Assembly: GCA_052267165.1 (NCBI GenBank)
Contig: JBKQHO010000051.1
Coordinates: 124,001 to 188,000, forward strand
Direction: 5' to 3'
DNA: 64,000 nt
Source of the DNA: CAWICD01 sp052267165
Lineage (GTDB): Bacteria; Vulcanimicrobiota; Vulcanimicrobiia; Vulcanimicrobiales; Vulcanimicrobiaceae
A program made the translations under genes and the position numbers. Positions 40,987 through 49,464 of this stretch are shown in pieces (within the stretch, counting starts at the first letter, position 1; each line of letters starts with the position of its first letter). The notes under the pieces were generated by a model that made no database searches, had not been told where the DNA came from, and was given only the letters and a program-made list of their open reading frames with translations.

Positions 40987-42411
40987 TCAGCCGAGAAGGA
41001 TCGGCAACGCAACTCCTAATCCGAGGACGAACAGCCACAGCGCGGGCGCCGGCGTGCCGACGGGTCGACGGCGCCGAAGTTCACGCGCGGCGATGCGCGG
41101 ATCGAGCACCAACCAGTCGCGGTGACGCCGTTCGAAATACAGAAACGCAACCGCCGTAGCGGCACCGTAGAGGAGGTGACCGATGAGCGAGGGGAGTTGC
41201 ACGTCGGCAGCGGCTGTCGTCCAGGTGAACGATCCGCCGAGCAGGATCGGGAAGAGCGTCAGCGGGCCAAGAAACCACCAGATCAAGCCGTAGACGAGCC
41301 CCCAAGCGACGGCGGCGACCGGCGTCGGCGCTTCATAGCGGAAAAGTATGCCGTAACCGGCACCGATCAGCGCTCCGATCGCAAGGTGCACAGCGAACCC
41401 GAGCTCGAGCGACGAGCCCCCGGCCAACCGGGCCACGTTCGCGAGCGCGCCCGTCTCGAGCATGACGATCCCGAAGAGCAGACTTCCGCACAGACTGGCG
41501 AGCGCGCCCCACTGCAAGGATTGAAGGAAACGCGTTCCCGAGCTCTCGACTTCGCGTTTGAGCGGGTCCGAGGATTCAAACAACCAGACCCACAGGCGAT
41601 CGATCGCGGCATACACGAAGCCCACGATCAGCCCGTAGACGATATGTCCGGCGAGCGAGCCGAAGAGCGTGCTTGCATGAACGTAGCTCCAATCGAGCGG
41701 TCCGTGCAGCAGCAGCGGGAAGAGCGTCAACGGGCCGACGAACCACCAGAGCATGCCGTACGCGGCACCCCAACCGAGGCTCGAGCCGAACCCTCGCAGC
41801 TCGCGCTGAAAGAGCAAGCCGAAACTCACGCCGATGATCGCCGCGATGGCGAAGTGCAGCGAAACGCCGACGGTCCGCGAGCTCGAATTGACGATACCCG
41901 CGACCAGCGGAAAGAAATTGACTTGTTCCATCCACTTGCCGAAGGCCCAGCCGCCGAGCACGCCGGCGAAGCCGCCGCCCGCAATCGCCCGCCCAAGGTG
42001 GTACGGCGCCTGCAATTCGCGCCCAGCCGCCGTCACGCCGATACACCCGATCGTCAGCCCGAGCGGGACGCCGAAACAGAGCACGTCCGCGACGAGGTTT
42101 GGAAAACGCGCGCGGGCCGCGTCGAGCATCGGCATCGACGAGCTCGCTCCGAAGAGATCGGCCGTCGCCAGCCAGAGCAGGAACGCGTACGCGATGCCCC
42201 ACACCAATCCGCTCCCCGGTTCGAGCGCGCGCCGCGAAACGAGGAGCGCGAAGACCAGCCCGTAGAGCGCGCCGAGCGCGAGCTGCGCGAGCAACTCGGT
42301 CCCGCTGCGACCGAACATGGCCGAAATCGCGGCACCTCCCAGCAGCCCGGCGACGGCACACGCGGCCGGACGAACGAACGGGGCCGTACGTATGAACGGG
42401 GCCGAGCGCAC
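40987..42411 (-). CDS. polytopic membrane protein built from internal repeats
   Basis: 474 residues from GTG 42411, which directly follows the TGA of the NDH-2-like gene. Three related units are visible: GLVWGIAYAFLLWLATADLF, GWGAAYGMLWWFVGPLTLFP and WGLVYGLIWWFLGPLTLFPI, the last two each followed by a segment with G-H-x-x-Y-G (SLAGHIVYGLIVGF, SLIGHLLYGAATAV). About 12 hydrophobic segments. The function is unknown. Strict linkage to an NADH dehydrogenase-like enzyme suggests a role in a membrane electron-transfer system, perhaps as an anchor or quinone-handling partner. Confidence 0.65.
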   Translation of the reverse strand: MRSAPFIRTAPFVRPAACAVAGLLGGAAISAMFGRSGTELLAQLALGALYGLVFALLVSRRALEPGSGLVWGIAYAFLLWLATADLFGASSSMPMLDAARARFPNLVADVLCFGVPLGLTIGCIGVTAAGRELQAPYHLGRAIAGGGFAGVLGGWAFGKWMEQVNFFPLVAGIVNSSSRTVGVSLHFAIAAIIGVSFGLLFQRELRGFGSSLGWGAAYGMLWWFVGPLTLFPLLLHGPLDWSYVHASTLFGSLAGHIVYGLIVGFVYAAIDRLWVWLFESSDPLKREVESSGTRFLQSLQWGALASLCGSLLFGIVMLETGALANVARLAGGSSLELGFAVHLAIGALIGAGYGILFRYEAPTPVAAVAWGLVYGLIWWFLGPLTLFPILLGGSFTWTTAAADVQLPSLIGHLLYGAATAVAFLYFERRHRDWLVLDPRIAARELRRRRPVGTPAPALWLFVLGLGVALPILLG

Positions 42412-42412
42412 C

Positions 42413-44008
42413 TCAGTCGAGCTCAAGCGTCTGTACCGTGTCGCGCGGAAAGAAGAGCTCGATCGTCCAGTCGAACAGGACGCGGACCTTCCGTTCGAGC
42501 CCCGGCAACTTTGCCAAGTAAATTGCACGCCAGGCGGCCCACGCGAGCAGGCCGCTGAAGCGGACCGTCCGGCCGCGCGTCAGCGGCACGCGCAGCTCCG
42601 CACACGCCGTCTGATGACCGACGACGCAGAGCGCGCCGAGCGAGTCGAAGTGGAACGGCCGCGCCCTGCCGCCTCGGACTGCGGCGTGAATGTTGCGCCC
42701 GAGCGTGCGCGCCTCGCGCAGCGCGAACTGGGCGGTCGGCGGGCAGCGACGCCCGGTCCTCGCGTCGGTCACCGCGGCGCAGTCGCCGACGGCCCACACG
42801 CCCGCGGTCCCGGGAACGGCGAGCGTCGCGTCGACGACGACGGCGCCACGCTCGTCGCGCGCAACGGGCAACGCCTGCAGCAGCGGATTCGGAACCGTCC
42901 CGGCCGTCCAGACGAGCGTGCGCGCACCGAGCTCTTCCCCCGTGCTCAGCACGACGGCACCCGGTCGCGCGTCGGCGACCCGAGTGTTGAGGCGGAAGGC
43001 GACGCCGCGCGCCGACATGCGCTCGTGCGCGAACAGCGCAAGCGAAGAGCCGAGCTCGGGCAGAATGCGGTCGCGCGCATGGACGAGGATGACGCGAATC
43101 TCGTCCGCCTCGATACACGGATAGTCGACCGCGATGCCGCGGGCGAAATCGTTCAGCGCTCCGGCCAGCTCGACGCCCGCGAAGCCGCCTCCGGCGACGA
43201 TGAACGTCAACAGCGGTGCGCGCTCGCCTGCGTCCGCTTCACGGTCGGCGCGTTCGAACATGCCGATCACGTGATTGCGAATGCGCATCGCGTCGAGCAA
43301 GCTCTTGAAATCGAAGGCCTCGCGTTCCACATTGTGCTGGCCAAAGTAGTTCGAGGCCGAGCCCAGCGCCAACACGAGATGATCGTACGTGAGGCATTCG
43401 TCGCGTTCCGCGCCGTCGGACACGCCGTTCCCGAAGCGCACCGAGCGTCCGGCAAGGTCGATCGAGCAAACCTTCCCGCGCACGATCCGCGTGCGCCGCA
43501 GGTTCGTGCGCAGCGGGCTGCTGATGTGCGTGCCTTCGAGACTACTGCCGGCGACCTCGGCCAGCATGGGAGTGAACAACAACGCGTTGGTCTCGCTCAC
43601 GAGCGTGAACTCGACGTTTGGGTCCGCGCCGAACGCGCGCTCCAAGCTCTTGGCGGTGGCGACGCCCGCGAACCCGCCGCCGAGGATGAGAACGCGCGTG
43701 GGAGGACGCGCCGGCTCGGAAAGGCCGGTAGTCGCGCCCGCTCGCGACGCCGCGAAGCGTTGGAAGAGGCCGGCGGCGACGCGGCCGGCCAGCGCTACGG
43801 CCGCGCCGCATAGCATCCACTGCACGAGTGCGGGGAATGCGGCACGCATTCCGGGCGCGGTCCACGCGGGCGACCCCGCGGAGAAGACGGGGACCGCGAT
43901 CACGTTGACGAGCGCCCATGCGGGAATGCCCAGGACGGCGCCAGTCAGCACGTCGTCGAGCGTCGCGGCGCGTCCGCGGAGGAGCGGACGCGCGCGCCAC
44001 CACTTCAT
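42413..44008 (-). CDS. type II NADH dehydrogenase-like FAD oxidoreductase with N-terminal membrane extension
   Basis: 531 residues from ATG 44008. FAD motif VLILGGGFAGVATAKSLERA begins only near residue 106; second dinucleotide motif FIVAGGGFAGVELAGALNDF; VWAVGDCAAVTDA binds flavin; the C terminus has LLAWAAWRAIYLAKLPGLER and an amphipathic end WTIELFFPRDTVQ typical of NDH-2 membrane attachment. The first 100 residues add two to three hydrophobic helices (TGAVLGIPAWALVNVIAVPV, LVQWMLCGAAVALAGRVAAG), unusual for NDH-2, which is normally about 400-430 residues. It oxidises NADH and reduces quinone without pumping protons. It is the middle gene of a three-gene unit. Confidence 0.85.
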   Translation of the reverse strand: MKWWRARPLLRGRAATLDDVLTGAVLGIPAWALVNVIAVPVFSAGSPAWTAPGMRAAFPALVQWMLCGAAVALAGRVAAGLFQRFAASRAGATTGLSEPARPPTRVLILGGGFAGVATAKSLERAFGADPNVEFTLVSETNALLFTPMLAEVAGSSLEGTHISSPLRTNLRRTRIVRGKVCSIDLAGRSVRFGNGVSDGAERDECLTYDHLVLALGSASNYFGQHNVEREAFDFKSLLDAMRIRNHVIGMFERADREADAGERAPLLTFIVAGGGFAGVELAGALNDFARGIAVDYPCIEADEIRVILVHARDRILPELGSSLALFAHERMSARGVAFRLNTRVADARPGAVVLSTGEELGARTLVWTAGTVPNPLLQALPVARDERGAVVVDATLAVPGTAGVWAVGDCAAVTDARTGRRCPPTAQFALREARTLGRNIHAAVRGGRARPFHFDSLGALCVVGHQTACAELRVPLTRGRTVRFSGLLAWAAWRAIYLAKLPGLERKVRVLFDWTIELFFPRDTVQTLELD

Positions 44009-44009
44009 G

Positions 44010-45092
44010 TTACCGGTCGAAGATTGCGACGACGGGGCAGTTGACGGCGAAACCGACCGGGCCGAAGGCCTTGCCGTCAGGACCGGTGAGCTCGTGGGCC
44101 GCAACGGCCGCGTTTACCGCAGTCTGGCTGGTGAGTTGATGCGCCTTCGCGCTCGGGCTCCAAGCGCCGATGTAGACGTCCCACAGCGGCGTGTAGGTGC
44201 CGCCGCTCGCGATCAGGCTCGGCGCGCTTTCGAGGACGTTGCGCGAGGTCTGAAGCTGCGCGCTGTTGGCGGTCGTCGCCGCTTCACCGAGGCCGCCGTC
44301 GAGCGCGGCGAAGGCCAAGCCTTGGCCCTGGGCGTTTCCGCTGCCCGTCGGCCCGTTGGCAATGACGAAGATCGGCAAGCGCGCGGCCGCTGACGACTGC
44401 GCCAGCTTGGGAACGTAGGTCGCGCGCTCGATGGTCGCGGCGCCGGGATCGGAGGCTTCCGTGCTGATGTAGAACACGCGTTTCCCGTCGGCGAAGCCGT
44501 CGGCGAGCAGCAGGGTCACGGTCCCCGCTGCCGGATCGAGCGCGATGACGCGACCCGCGGTGTTGCTGTGGCGAGCGACGTCGAACGGTCCGTCGCCGAC
44601 GGCGAGGATCGGCGCATTGTAGACGGTCGAGGAGCCGGCGATCCGGACGAACGGCGAATAGCTTGCGTCGCCCTTCGCGCCGGGCGCGGCCGCCGACGGC
44701 GGGAAGCCCGTCGGGCCGGCCTTGAAGACGCGCGCATCAGTGAAATCCGGCGCGCCGGAGAACTGCCAGACACCGTTTTGGACGGTCGCGGTTTGGGTCG
44801 TTCCCACGCCGGCGATCGCCGGCGCGAAGATGAGTCCGCGGCTCTTCGCTTCAGTCGCATCCGAAACGTCGGTCAACACGTACCAGACGGTGTGCCCGTT
44901 GGCGACGCCGCGGTGCACTGGGAGAACGACTTGATGACGTTGCACGTCGATCGACCGGACGCTGGTCAGCAGCGTGGTCGGCTGTCCGGCGAGGCCAGCC
45001 GCGCCGGCGGGGAGGGCCGCACCCGCGGCCGCTAAGGCAAAGGCTGCCGCCAGGGCGCGCACGGCCCCGGTCGGGGATAAAAGAATCTTCAA
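44010..45092 (-). CDS. secreted protein of unknown function
   Basis: 360 residues from a TTG with GAGAG upstream. A clear signal peptide, AVRALAAAFALAAAGAALPA, cleaves near AGAAGLAG. The mature part is beta-rich with repeated V-x-N-G/A-x-G segments: VLPVHRGVANGHTVWYVLTD, SDATEAKSRGLIFAPAIAGV, YNAPILAVGDGPFDVARHSN, VTLLLADGFADGKRVFYIST. It stops one base before the NDH-2-like ATG, so the three genes are likely one transcript. No catalytic motif or cofactor site recognised. Confidence 0.65.
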   Translation of the reverse strand: MKILLSPTGAVRALAAAFALAAAGAALPAGAAGLAGQPTTLLTSVRSIDVQRHQVVLPVHRGVANGHTVWYVLTDVSDATEAKSRGLIFAPAIAGVGTTQTATVQNGVWQFSGAPDFTDARVFKAGPTGFPPSAAAPGAKGDASYSPFVRIAGSSTVYNAPILAVGDGPFDVARHSNTAGRVIALDPAAGTVTLLLADGFADGKRVFYISTEASDPGAATIERATYVPKLAQSSAAARLPIFVIANGPTGSGNAQGQGLAFAALDGGLGEAATTANSAQLQTSRNVLESAPSLIASGGTYTPLWDVYIGAWSPSAKAHQLTSQTAVNAAVAAHELTGPDGKAFGPVGFAVNCPVVAIFDR

Positions 45093-45261
45093 AGTGCTCT
45101 CTCGCTTTGGCTTGAATTGATCGGCCGGCGGGCGCCGGCGGCAACGCCATCATGCCTTGGGCCCAAGCCAGAAGATATAAGCGCGATTACATCTCGAGCG
45201 AACCGCCTACGGAGCGCAGGCCGTTCGCGAGCAGCGTCCGCCTGCATCCGGCTCTTCAGAT
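45093..45261. other. intergenic region, promoter side of the secreted-protein operon
   Basis: Holds the upstream region of the minus-strand operon at 45092. No gene seen. Confidence 0.3.
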
Positions 45262-45546
45262 GTGCTTCGATTCATAACCTCAAGATTTACCGAGTTCGGG
45301 CCGAACGCGACAACGTTCGTTTTCCTGGCGGAGATCTTTCCCGTCCGCGTTCGCACCACGAGCCACGGCATCTGCGCAACCGCCGGCAAGGTCGGCGCGG
45401 CGCTCGGAACGTTCACCTTCCCGCTGCTTCAGGCGGACCTATGGCCTCTCCGGCCCCATGTGGCGCGAGGGCCAGCGCTTTTCGAATCGCTTTTCGCCGT
45501 CGGCCACGTTCGACGTTTCCGAATCGAGCAAGCCGGAGCCGCTTAG
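45262..45546 (+). pseudogene. MFS (phosphate/sugar symporter-like) transporter fragment
   Basis: The frame reads TEFGPNATTFVFLAEIFPVR, then VRTTSHGICATAGKVGAALG and TFTFPLLQADLW. This matches helices 10-11 of PHS/sugar-porter MFS proteins (F-G-P-N-x-T-T-F-x-x-P-A-E-x-F-P-x-x-x-R-x-T-x-H-G-x-x-A-A-x-G-K). Everything before and after is missing, and the tail from about 45435 is unrelated. It is a short relic and does not belong to the intact MFS gene at 38.6-40.1 kb. Confidence 0.6.
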
Positions 45547-45644
45547 GGACCGCCTCTTCGCTTGCCAAGGAACGTGAGCCCCCTCCACGCTTCCCGCTAG
45601 GCGTGCCGCACGGGGGCGAGTGCCGGCCTGCCTGCCGTCGCCCT

Positions 45645-45884
45645 TCAGCCGCTCTGCGCGGCGTACGCGAAGCGGCCCGAGCTCCAGGCGCAGACGCTGC
45701 CGTCGCGCATCACGAAGCTCTCACATCCGTCGACTTCGGGATTGAAGTCCGCGTTGCGCAGCTTGGTGCGCGGCCAGTCGACGTTGCTGTCGGAACGCGC
45801 GGCCGCGCGCGCCTTGGTGTACGAGAACTGGGGGGATTTCGTCAGCAGGTTGAGAGCCTTCGCGAGAGCTTGAGCTTGCGACAT
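45645..45884 (-). CDS. small hypothetical protein
   Basis: 79 residues from ATG 45884. No signal peptide or helix-turn-helix. The C-terminal half, FNPEVDGCESFVMRDGSVCA followed by WSSGRFAYAA, looks like a short beta-sheet unit with two cysteines. The N-terminal MSQAQALAKALNLLTKSPQF is helical. No family recognised; coding is plausible from composition and length only. Confidence 0.5.
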   Translation of the reverse strand: MSQAQALAKALNLLTKSPQFSYTKARAAARSDSNVDWPRTKLRNADFNPEVDGCESFVMRDGSVCAWSSGRFAYAAQSG

Positions 45885-46009
45885 TCAGCGAGTATAGCAG
45901 GGCGGCTCGCGGCCTGCGAGCGCGGCGAGGGGGAGATTGTCGGCGGATGAACCATTTCTAAGCAAGAGTCGTATGCGGCATGACATGAAATTGGATTCCC
46001 CGCTTCGCG

Positions 46010-47476
46010 ATGAGGCCTAGCCCCATCCGATCGGAAGACTACTCGAACGGACGAACCGTCGCGGCTAAGCGCAGCAACGGCATTGCGATGGCGTCCCGCA
46101 GCGCACACGACGCGCTCGCTTTCGAGGCGATGCTGGCGCAATTCTGGGAAATGTCGGGAGCCGCCGCGTCCGACCTTGGCCCGGCGCGGCAGATCTATCG
46201 TCAGCTCGTCGCCGACGTCATTGCGAACGCTCCTGGTGCTATCTATGTCGACTTCGCCTGGCAGGCCGATGGAAGAGCGTACCTCGTCGTCGAGGATTTC
46301 GGACCGCTTCGCGAAGGGCGTTTACGGCGCCCGACGCTGCTCGGAACGATCGCCGCGTCCCAGCTTCCGCTGACGCGCTCGAGCTCGATCGTCCCGCTCC
46401 GAAGCCGACAGCCCCTTCAGCCCTTCACCATCTTCCGTCGCATGGAGATGGGCCGCTGGATCGAGCGCAACGCCGAAGCGCTCGGTCGCGAAGCCCGCGA
46501 CGATCTGACCGCGCTGGGTGTCCCGCCCCCACCGCACGATGCGGCCGAACCCGGTCGCTCCGAGATTGCGATGGTCGCCGACATCGGTCGCACCATCTAC
46601 TCCAACACCTTTGGTTTATGGCTGCGCGACCTTCGCTGGATCGGCCGAATCACCGCCGCGCGCGGCATCTCCGCGGAACGCCTGAACAAAGAGTGGCAGG
46701 CCGTCTTTCACGTGATCGGGTCGCGCTTGCCGGTCGCCGATACCGGCATCCTCCGGCAAATGCGCGAGGCGGTCGCGGGGACCCTCATATCCTCCCTCAA
46801 CGCGGAACCCGACGTGCACGAGGGAACGCCGGCCGCCGCTTTTCTGGCTTCGTTCGCGACGCAGGAAGGACCGCGTGCCGAGTACCTGCGGCTGCGCGGG
46901 CAGGGCGTTTCCGACGAAGACATCTTCTGCGACGTGCTGACGCCGGCCCAGCTCGAGAGCGGACGCCGCTGGCAGCTGGGGCAGATGACGATCGCAGAGG
47001 AGCACCGTCGTACGGCCGCCGTGCGCGAGCTGATCGCACGAGCCCGACAGAACGGCCGCGACCAGGCGCCGGACAGTTTCTGCGTGATCACCGCCTGCCC
47101 GCCGAGCGAACGCCACAACATCGGGCTCGAGATGGCGACGACGCTGTTGAGAGCGCGCGGCATACGCGTCGAGTACCTTGGCCCGGCAGTCGCCGAAGAA
47201 GTCCTCCTGGCGGCGATGCTGCACGATGCGCAAGCCGTGCTCTTGTCCGCCACGATGACCGCAAGCGTCCACGAGCTCATCGGTCTCATCGATCTGCTCA
47301 AGGAAGACGAGCGTACGAACCGGATCCCTGTCGCCCTGGGCGGTGGACCGTTCAACGAATTACCGGAACTGCGCGCGATCCTCGGCGCCGATCTCATCCT
47401 CATCGACCCGCGCCACGCGATCCTCTACTGCGAACAGCTTCGCGAGCAAGGCGAGTCCTTCTCTGACTCGGCGTAA
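46010..47476 (+). CDS. B12-binding-domain protein (photoreceptor/corrinoid-sensor like)
   Basis: 488 residues. The N-terminal about 280 residues are an unrecognised domain (YVDFAWQADGRAYLVVEDFG, FRRMEMGRWIERNAEALGRE). Then a B12-binding helical cap, VLTPAQLESGRRWQLGQMTI followed by AEEHRRTAAVRELI (the W-x-x-G-x-x-x-x-A-x-E-H pattern), and a Rossmann cobalamin domain FCVITACPPSERHNIGLEMA with the ligand His369, where the usual D-x-H-x-x-G reads E-R-H-x-x-G; IRVEYLGPAVAEEVLLAAML and LLSATMTASVHELIGLIDLL follow. Such modules in CarH/AerR-like proteins sense light or redox through cobalamin. A decayed second copy lies at 58.8-59.9 kb. Confidence 0.75.
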   Translation: MRPSPIRSEDYSNGRTVAAKRSNGIAMASRSAHDALAFEAMLAQFWEMSGAAASDLGPARQIYRQLVADVIANAPGAIYVDFAWQADGRAYLVVEDFGPLREGRLRRPTLLGTIAASQLPLTRSSSIVPLRSRQPLQPFTIFRRMEMGRWIERNAEALGREARDDLTALGVPPPPHDAAEPGRSEIAMVADIGRTIYSNTFGLWLRDLRWIGRITAARGISAERLNKEWQAVFHVIGSRLPVADTGILRQMREAVAGTLISSLNAEPDVHEGTPAAAFLASFATQEGPRAEYLRLRGQGVSDEDIFCDVLTPAQLESGRRWQLGQMTIAEEHRRTAAVRELIARARQNGRDQAPDSFCVITACPPSERHNIGLEMATTLLRARGIRVEYLGPAVAEEVLLAAMLHDAQAVLLSATMTASVHELIGLIDLLKEDERTNRIPVALGGGPFNELPELRAILGADLILIDPRHAILYCEQLREQGESFSDSA

Positions 47477-47640
47477 ACGCCAAGATCGAGGCGAAGTCGA
47501 TGCCGCCCTGGCGGCGCTTCTCCTCTCATTCATGTATCGCAACGCGGAGCCGCACGGCGATTACCTCCACATCCCGCCGAACCAAATCGTGCGCGTCGGA
47601 GTGGAGGTTCCGCTGCCATCGGCCCGAGCTCGTGGGCCGG
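47477..47640. other. intergenic, no gene recognised
   Basis: Lies between the convergent B12-protein and pirin genes. A frame from ATG 47532 (MYRNAEPHGDYLHIPPNQIV) runs into the pirin gene antisense and is not convincing. Confidence 0.3.
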
Positions 47641-48510
47641 CTAAAAACGGCCTTCCCGGAGATCGTCGAAAGCGCGTTGCAGCTCGGCCCGGGTGTTCAT
47701 CACGATCGGGCCGTAACGCGCGACCGGCTCCCGCAGCGGGCGTCCGGCGACCAGGATGAAGCGCGCCGCCTCGGTTCCGGCCCGAAACGCGACCGCATCG
47801 CCCGGGCCGAACACGGCGAGCCAGCCACGCTCGAGCGCACCCGGCGACGCGGCCTCGCCGGCTTCGACGTTCCCGTGATAGACGTATGCGAATGCATTGT
47901 GCGTGGGCGGCAGCGCCGTCTCGAAACGGCGGCCGGCCTCGAGGTGCACGTCGAGATAGGTCGGCTGCGTCAGCACGGCCGCAACGGGGCCTTCGACGTC
48001 GCCGAAGGGGCCGGCGACGACGCGCACGCGACCACCGTCGAACTCGACTTCGGGAATGCGCTCCGGCGCGATGTCCTGATAGCGTGGCGCCGTCATCTTG
48101 TCGCTCGCCGGCAGGTTGACCCAGAGCTGGAATCCCCACATGAGGCCGTCTTCCTGCTCGGGCATCTCCGAGTGCACGATGCCGCGGCCGGCGGTCATCC
48201 ATTGCACGCTCCCGGGGGTCAGCAATCCCGAATTGCCTTGGTTATCCCCGTGCCGCATCCGGCCCGCGAGCATGTACGTCACCGTCTCGAAGCCGCGATG
48301 AGGATGGTCCGGGAAGCCTGCGAGGTAGTCGCTCGCGTCGTCGGAGCGGAACTCGTCGAGCAGCAAGAACGGATCGAGATCGGGCAGGCCTGGCTGACCG
48401 ATCACTCGGTTCAGACGCACGCCTGCCCCGTCACTCGTTGCAATCCCGGGCACGGTGCGGGCGACCGATCGAAACGTGCGGGTCCCAGTTTGCTGCATCA
48501 TCGTCTTCAA
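47641..48510 (-). CDS. pirin-family bicupin protein
   Basis: 289 residues from TTG 48510, five bases after AGGAG; ATG 48501 is the alternative. Pirin signatures: LNRVIGQPGLPDLDPFLLLD, FPDHPHRGFETVTYMLAGRM (metal His), SVQWMTAGRGIVHSEMPEQE (metal His and Glu) and MWGFQLWVNLPASDKMTAPR. Pirins are iron-binding bicupins; some are quercetinases and others redox-sensitive co-regulators. The gene is monocistronic as far as visible. A repeated palindrome-like element lies about 100 bp upstream (48613-48640). Confidence 0.92.
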   Translation of the reverse strand: MKTMMQQTGTRTFRSVARTVPGIATSDGAGVRLNRVIGQPGLPDLDPFLLLDEFRSDDASDYLAGFPDHPHRGFETVTYMLAGRMRHGDNQGNSGLLTPGSVQWMTAGRGIVHSEMPEQEDGLMWGFQLWVNLPASDKMTAPRYQDIAPERIPEVEFDGGRVRVVAGPFGDVEGPVAAVLTQPTYLDVHLEAGRRFETALPPTHNAFAYVYHGNVEAGEAASPGALERGWLAVFGPGDAVAFRAGTEAARFILVAGRPLREPVARYGPIVMNTRAELQRAFDDLREGRF

Positions 48511-48612
48511 AATTGCTCCTGCCCTCCACAACCCACCTCGGGTTGCGCTGAGGCTTCCAGGTCTAGGGCTTGCTCGAGGCACGGCGGGCGTCGACCGCGG
48601 CTCCGGACTCGC

Positions 48613-48640
48613 TAGCGTACCATCGGAGACGCTACACTAG
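48613..48640. repeat. second copy of the 29.98-kb hairpin element
   Basis: Compared with 29975-30002 this 28-base stretch differs at only four positions; shared core CGGAGACG and end TACACTAG. Its stem is reduced to TAGCGT / ACGCTA. It sits upstream of the pirin gene and overlaps the last bases of the hydrogenase-protease gene, so here it cannot simply be a convergent terminator; an operator is possible. Confidence 0.5.
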
Positions 48641-49152
48641 GTTTGGAGCCGGCCGTCCTCGGTGTCGACGTCGCTCGTGCCATAGCGGTGCAGCAGTTCG
48701 CCCGCGACCTCCCGCATCGACCGCTCCACCGGCTCACTCAAGCCCAGACCCGGTTCGACGCTCTGCGCTTCGATCAAGAAGACCGTCACCCGTTTGGGGA
48801 AGCGTTCCTTGAGCAGCCAGCGGCCGAGCGCGAGCGCGTTGTCCCAGCGAAACGAGTGGAGATTCATGCCGGTGGGCGGCGGCGTCTCGACGTCCTCGCC
48901 GGCGATCTCGAAGACCGTTCCGGGCTCCGCGCCGCTGAGGCATGCATCGACGATCGCGACTTCGCGCGCGCCGGCGAGCTGAAGGGCGACGTCCATCCCC
49001 GCCGTCCCGCCGTCCGCGAGCCGCACGCCGGGCGGAACGCCGAGCTCCGCAAGGCGGCGCACGAGCATGGGGCCGACACCGTCGTCGCTGCGCACGAGAT
49101 TGCCGCAGCCCACGACGACGACGTCGCCTTTATCGGAACACGATCGCGTCAC
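48637..49152 (-). CDS. hydrogenase-maturation-protease-family protein
   Basis: 171 residues from a GTG that overlaps the upstream stop (GTGA). The N terminus VVVVGCGNLVRSDDGVGPML matches the G-x-G-N-x-x-x-x-D-D-G-x-G start of HyaD/HupD/HycI endopeptidases, including the metal-binding Asp; AIVDACLSGAEPGTVFEI follows. These proteases trim the C terminus of the NiFe-hydrogenase large subunit after metal insertion. No hydrogenase genes occur in the window, so it is either far from its target or serves another metalloenzyme. Confidence 0.82.
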   Translation of the reverse strand: MTRSCSDKGDVVVVGCGNLVRSDDGVGPMLVRRLAELGVPPGVRLADGGTAGMDVALQLAGAREVAIVDACLSGAEPGTVFEIAGEDVETPPPTGMNLHSFRWDNALALGRWLLKERFPKRVTVFLIEAQSVEPGLGLSEPVERSMREVAGELLHRYGTSDVDTEDGRLQT

Positions 49153-49331
49153 GTTGAGGAGCGGGCGCCGTCATGCGCGACTTCGTAGTCCCCGGCCTCG
49201 CGGCGAAGGAGCGAAGCGCCACGATGTCCCGGAGTCGCGCGAAGATGAGGCAGCACCTCGGTCATGAAGTGGCGCTGATAAGCATCGGCATGTACGACGG
49301 TGGCGGCGCCGCGCCAAACGCGAGCGATCAA
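49149..49331 (-). CDS. truncated antibiotic-biosynthesis-monooxygenase (ABM)-like protein
   Basis: 60 residues from TTG 49331, preceded by AAGGAGG at ideal spacing. LIARVWRGAATVVHADAYQR, then EVLPHLRATPGHRGASLLRR, matches the first 45 residues of ABM-fold proteins (I-A-R-x-W-x-G, L-R-x-x-P-G-x-x-G). A complete ABM domain needs about 95-100 residues; here the final strands and helix are missing and the stop overlaps the protease gene by GTGA. The strong ribosome-binding site implies it is still translated, at least as a leader for the next gene. Confidence 0.5.
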   Translation of the reverse strand: MIARVWRGAATVVHADAYQRHFMTEVLPHLRATPGHRGASLLRREAGDYEVAHDGARSST

Positions 49332-49464
49332 CCTATCCTCCTTTCGACCGAGCTGCGGGCAAATCCGACAGCGTATCCGGGATTTCGACGGCGGAGCGTC
49401 TCGTCCCAACTTCGAAAGACGGCCAAGACCGATCTTGAACCTTGCAGGTGGGAGGACCGTATCG

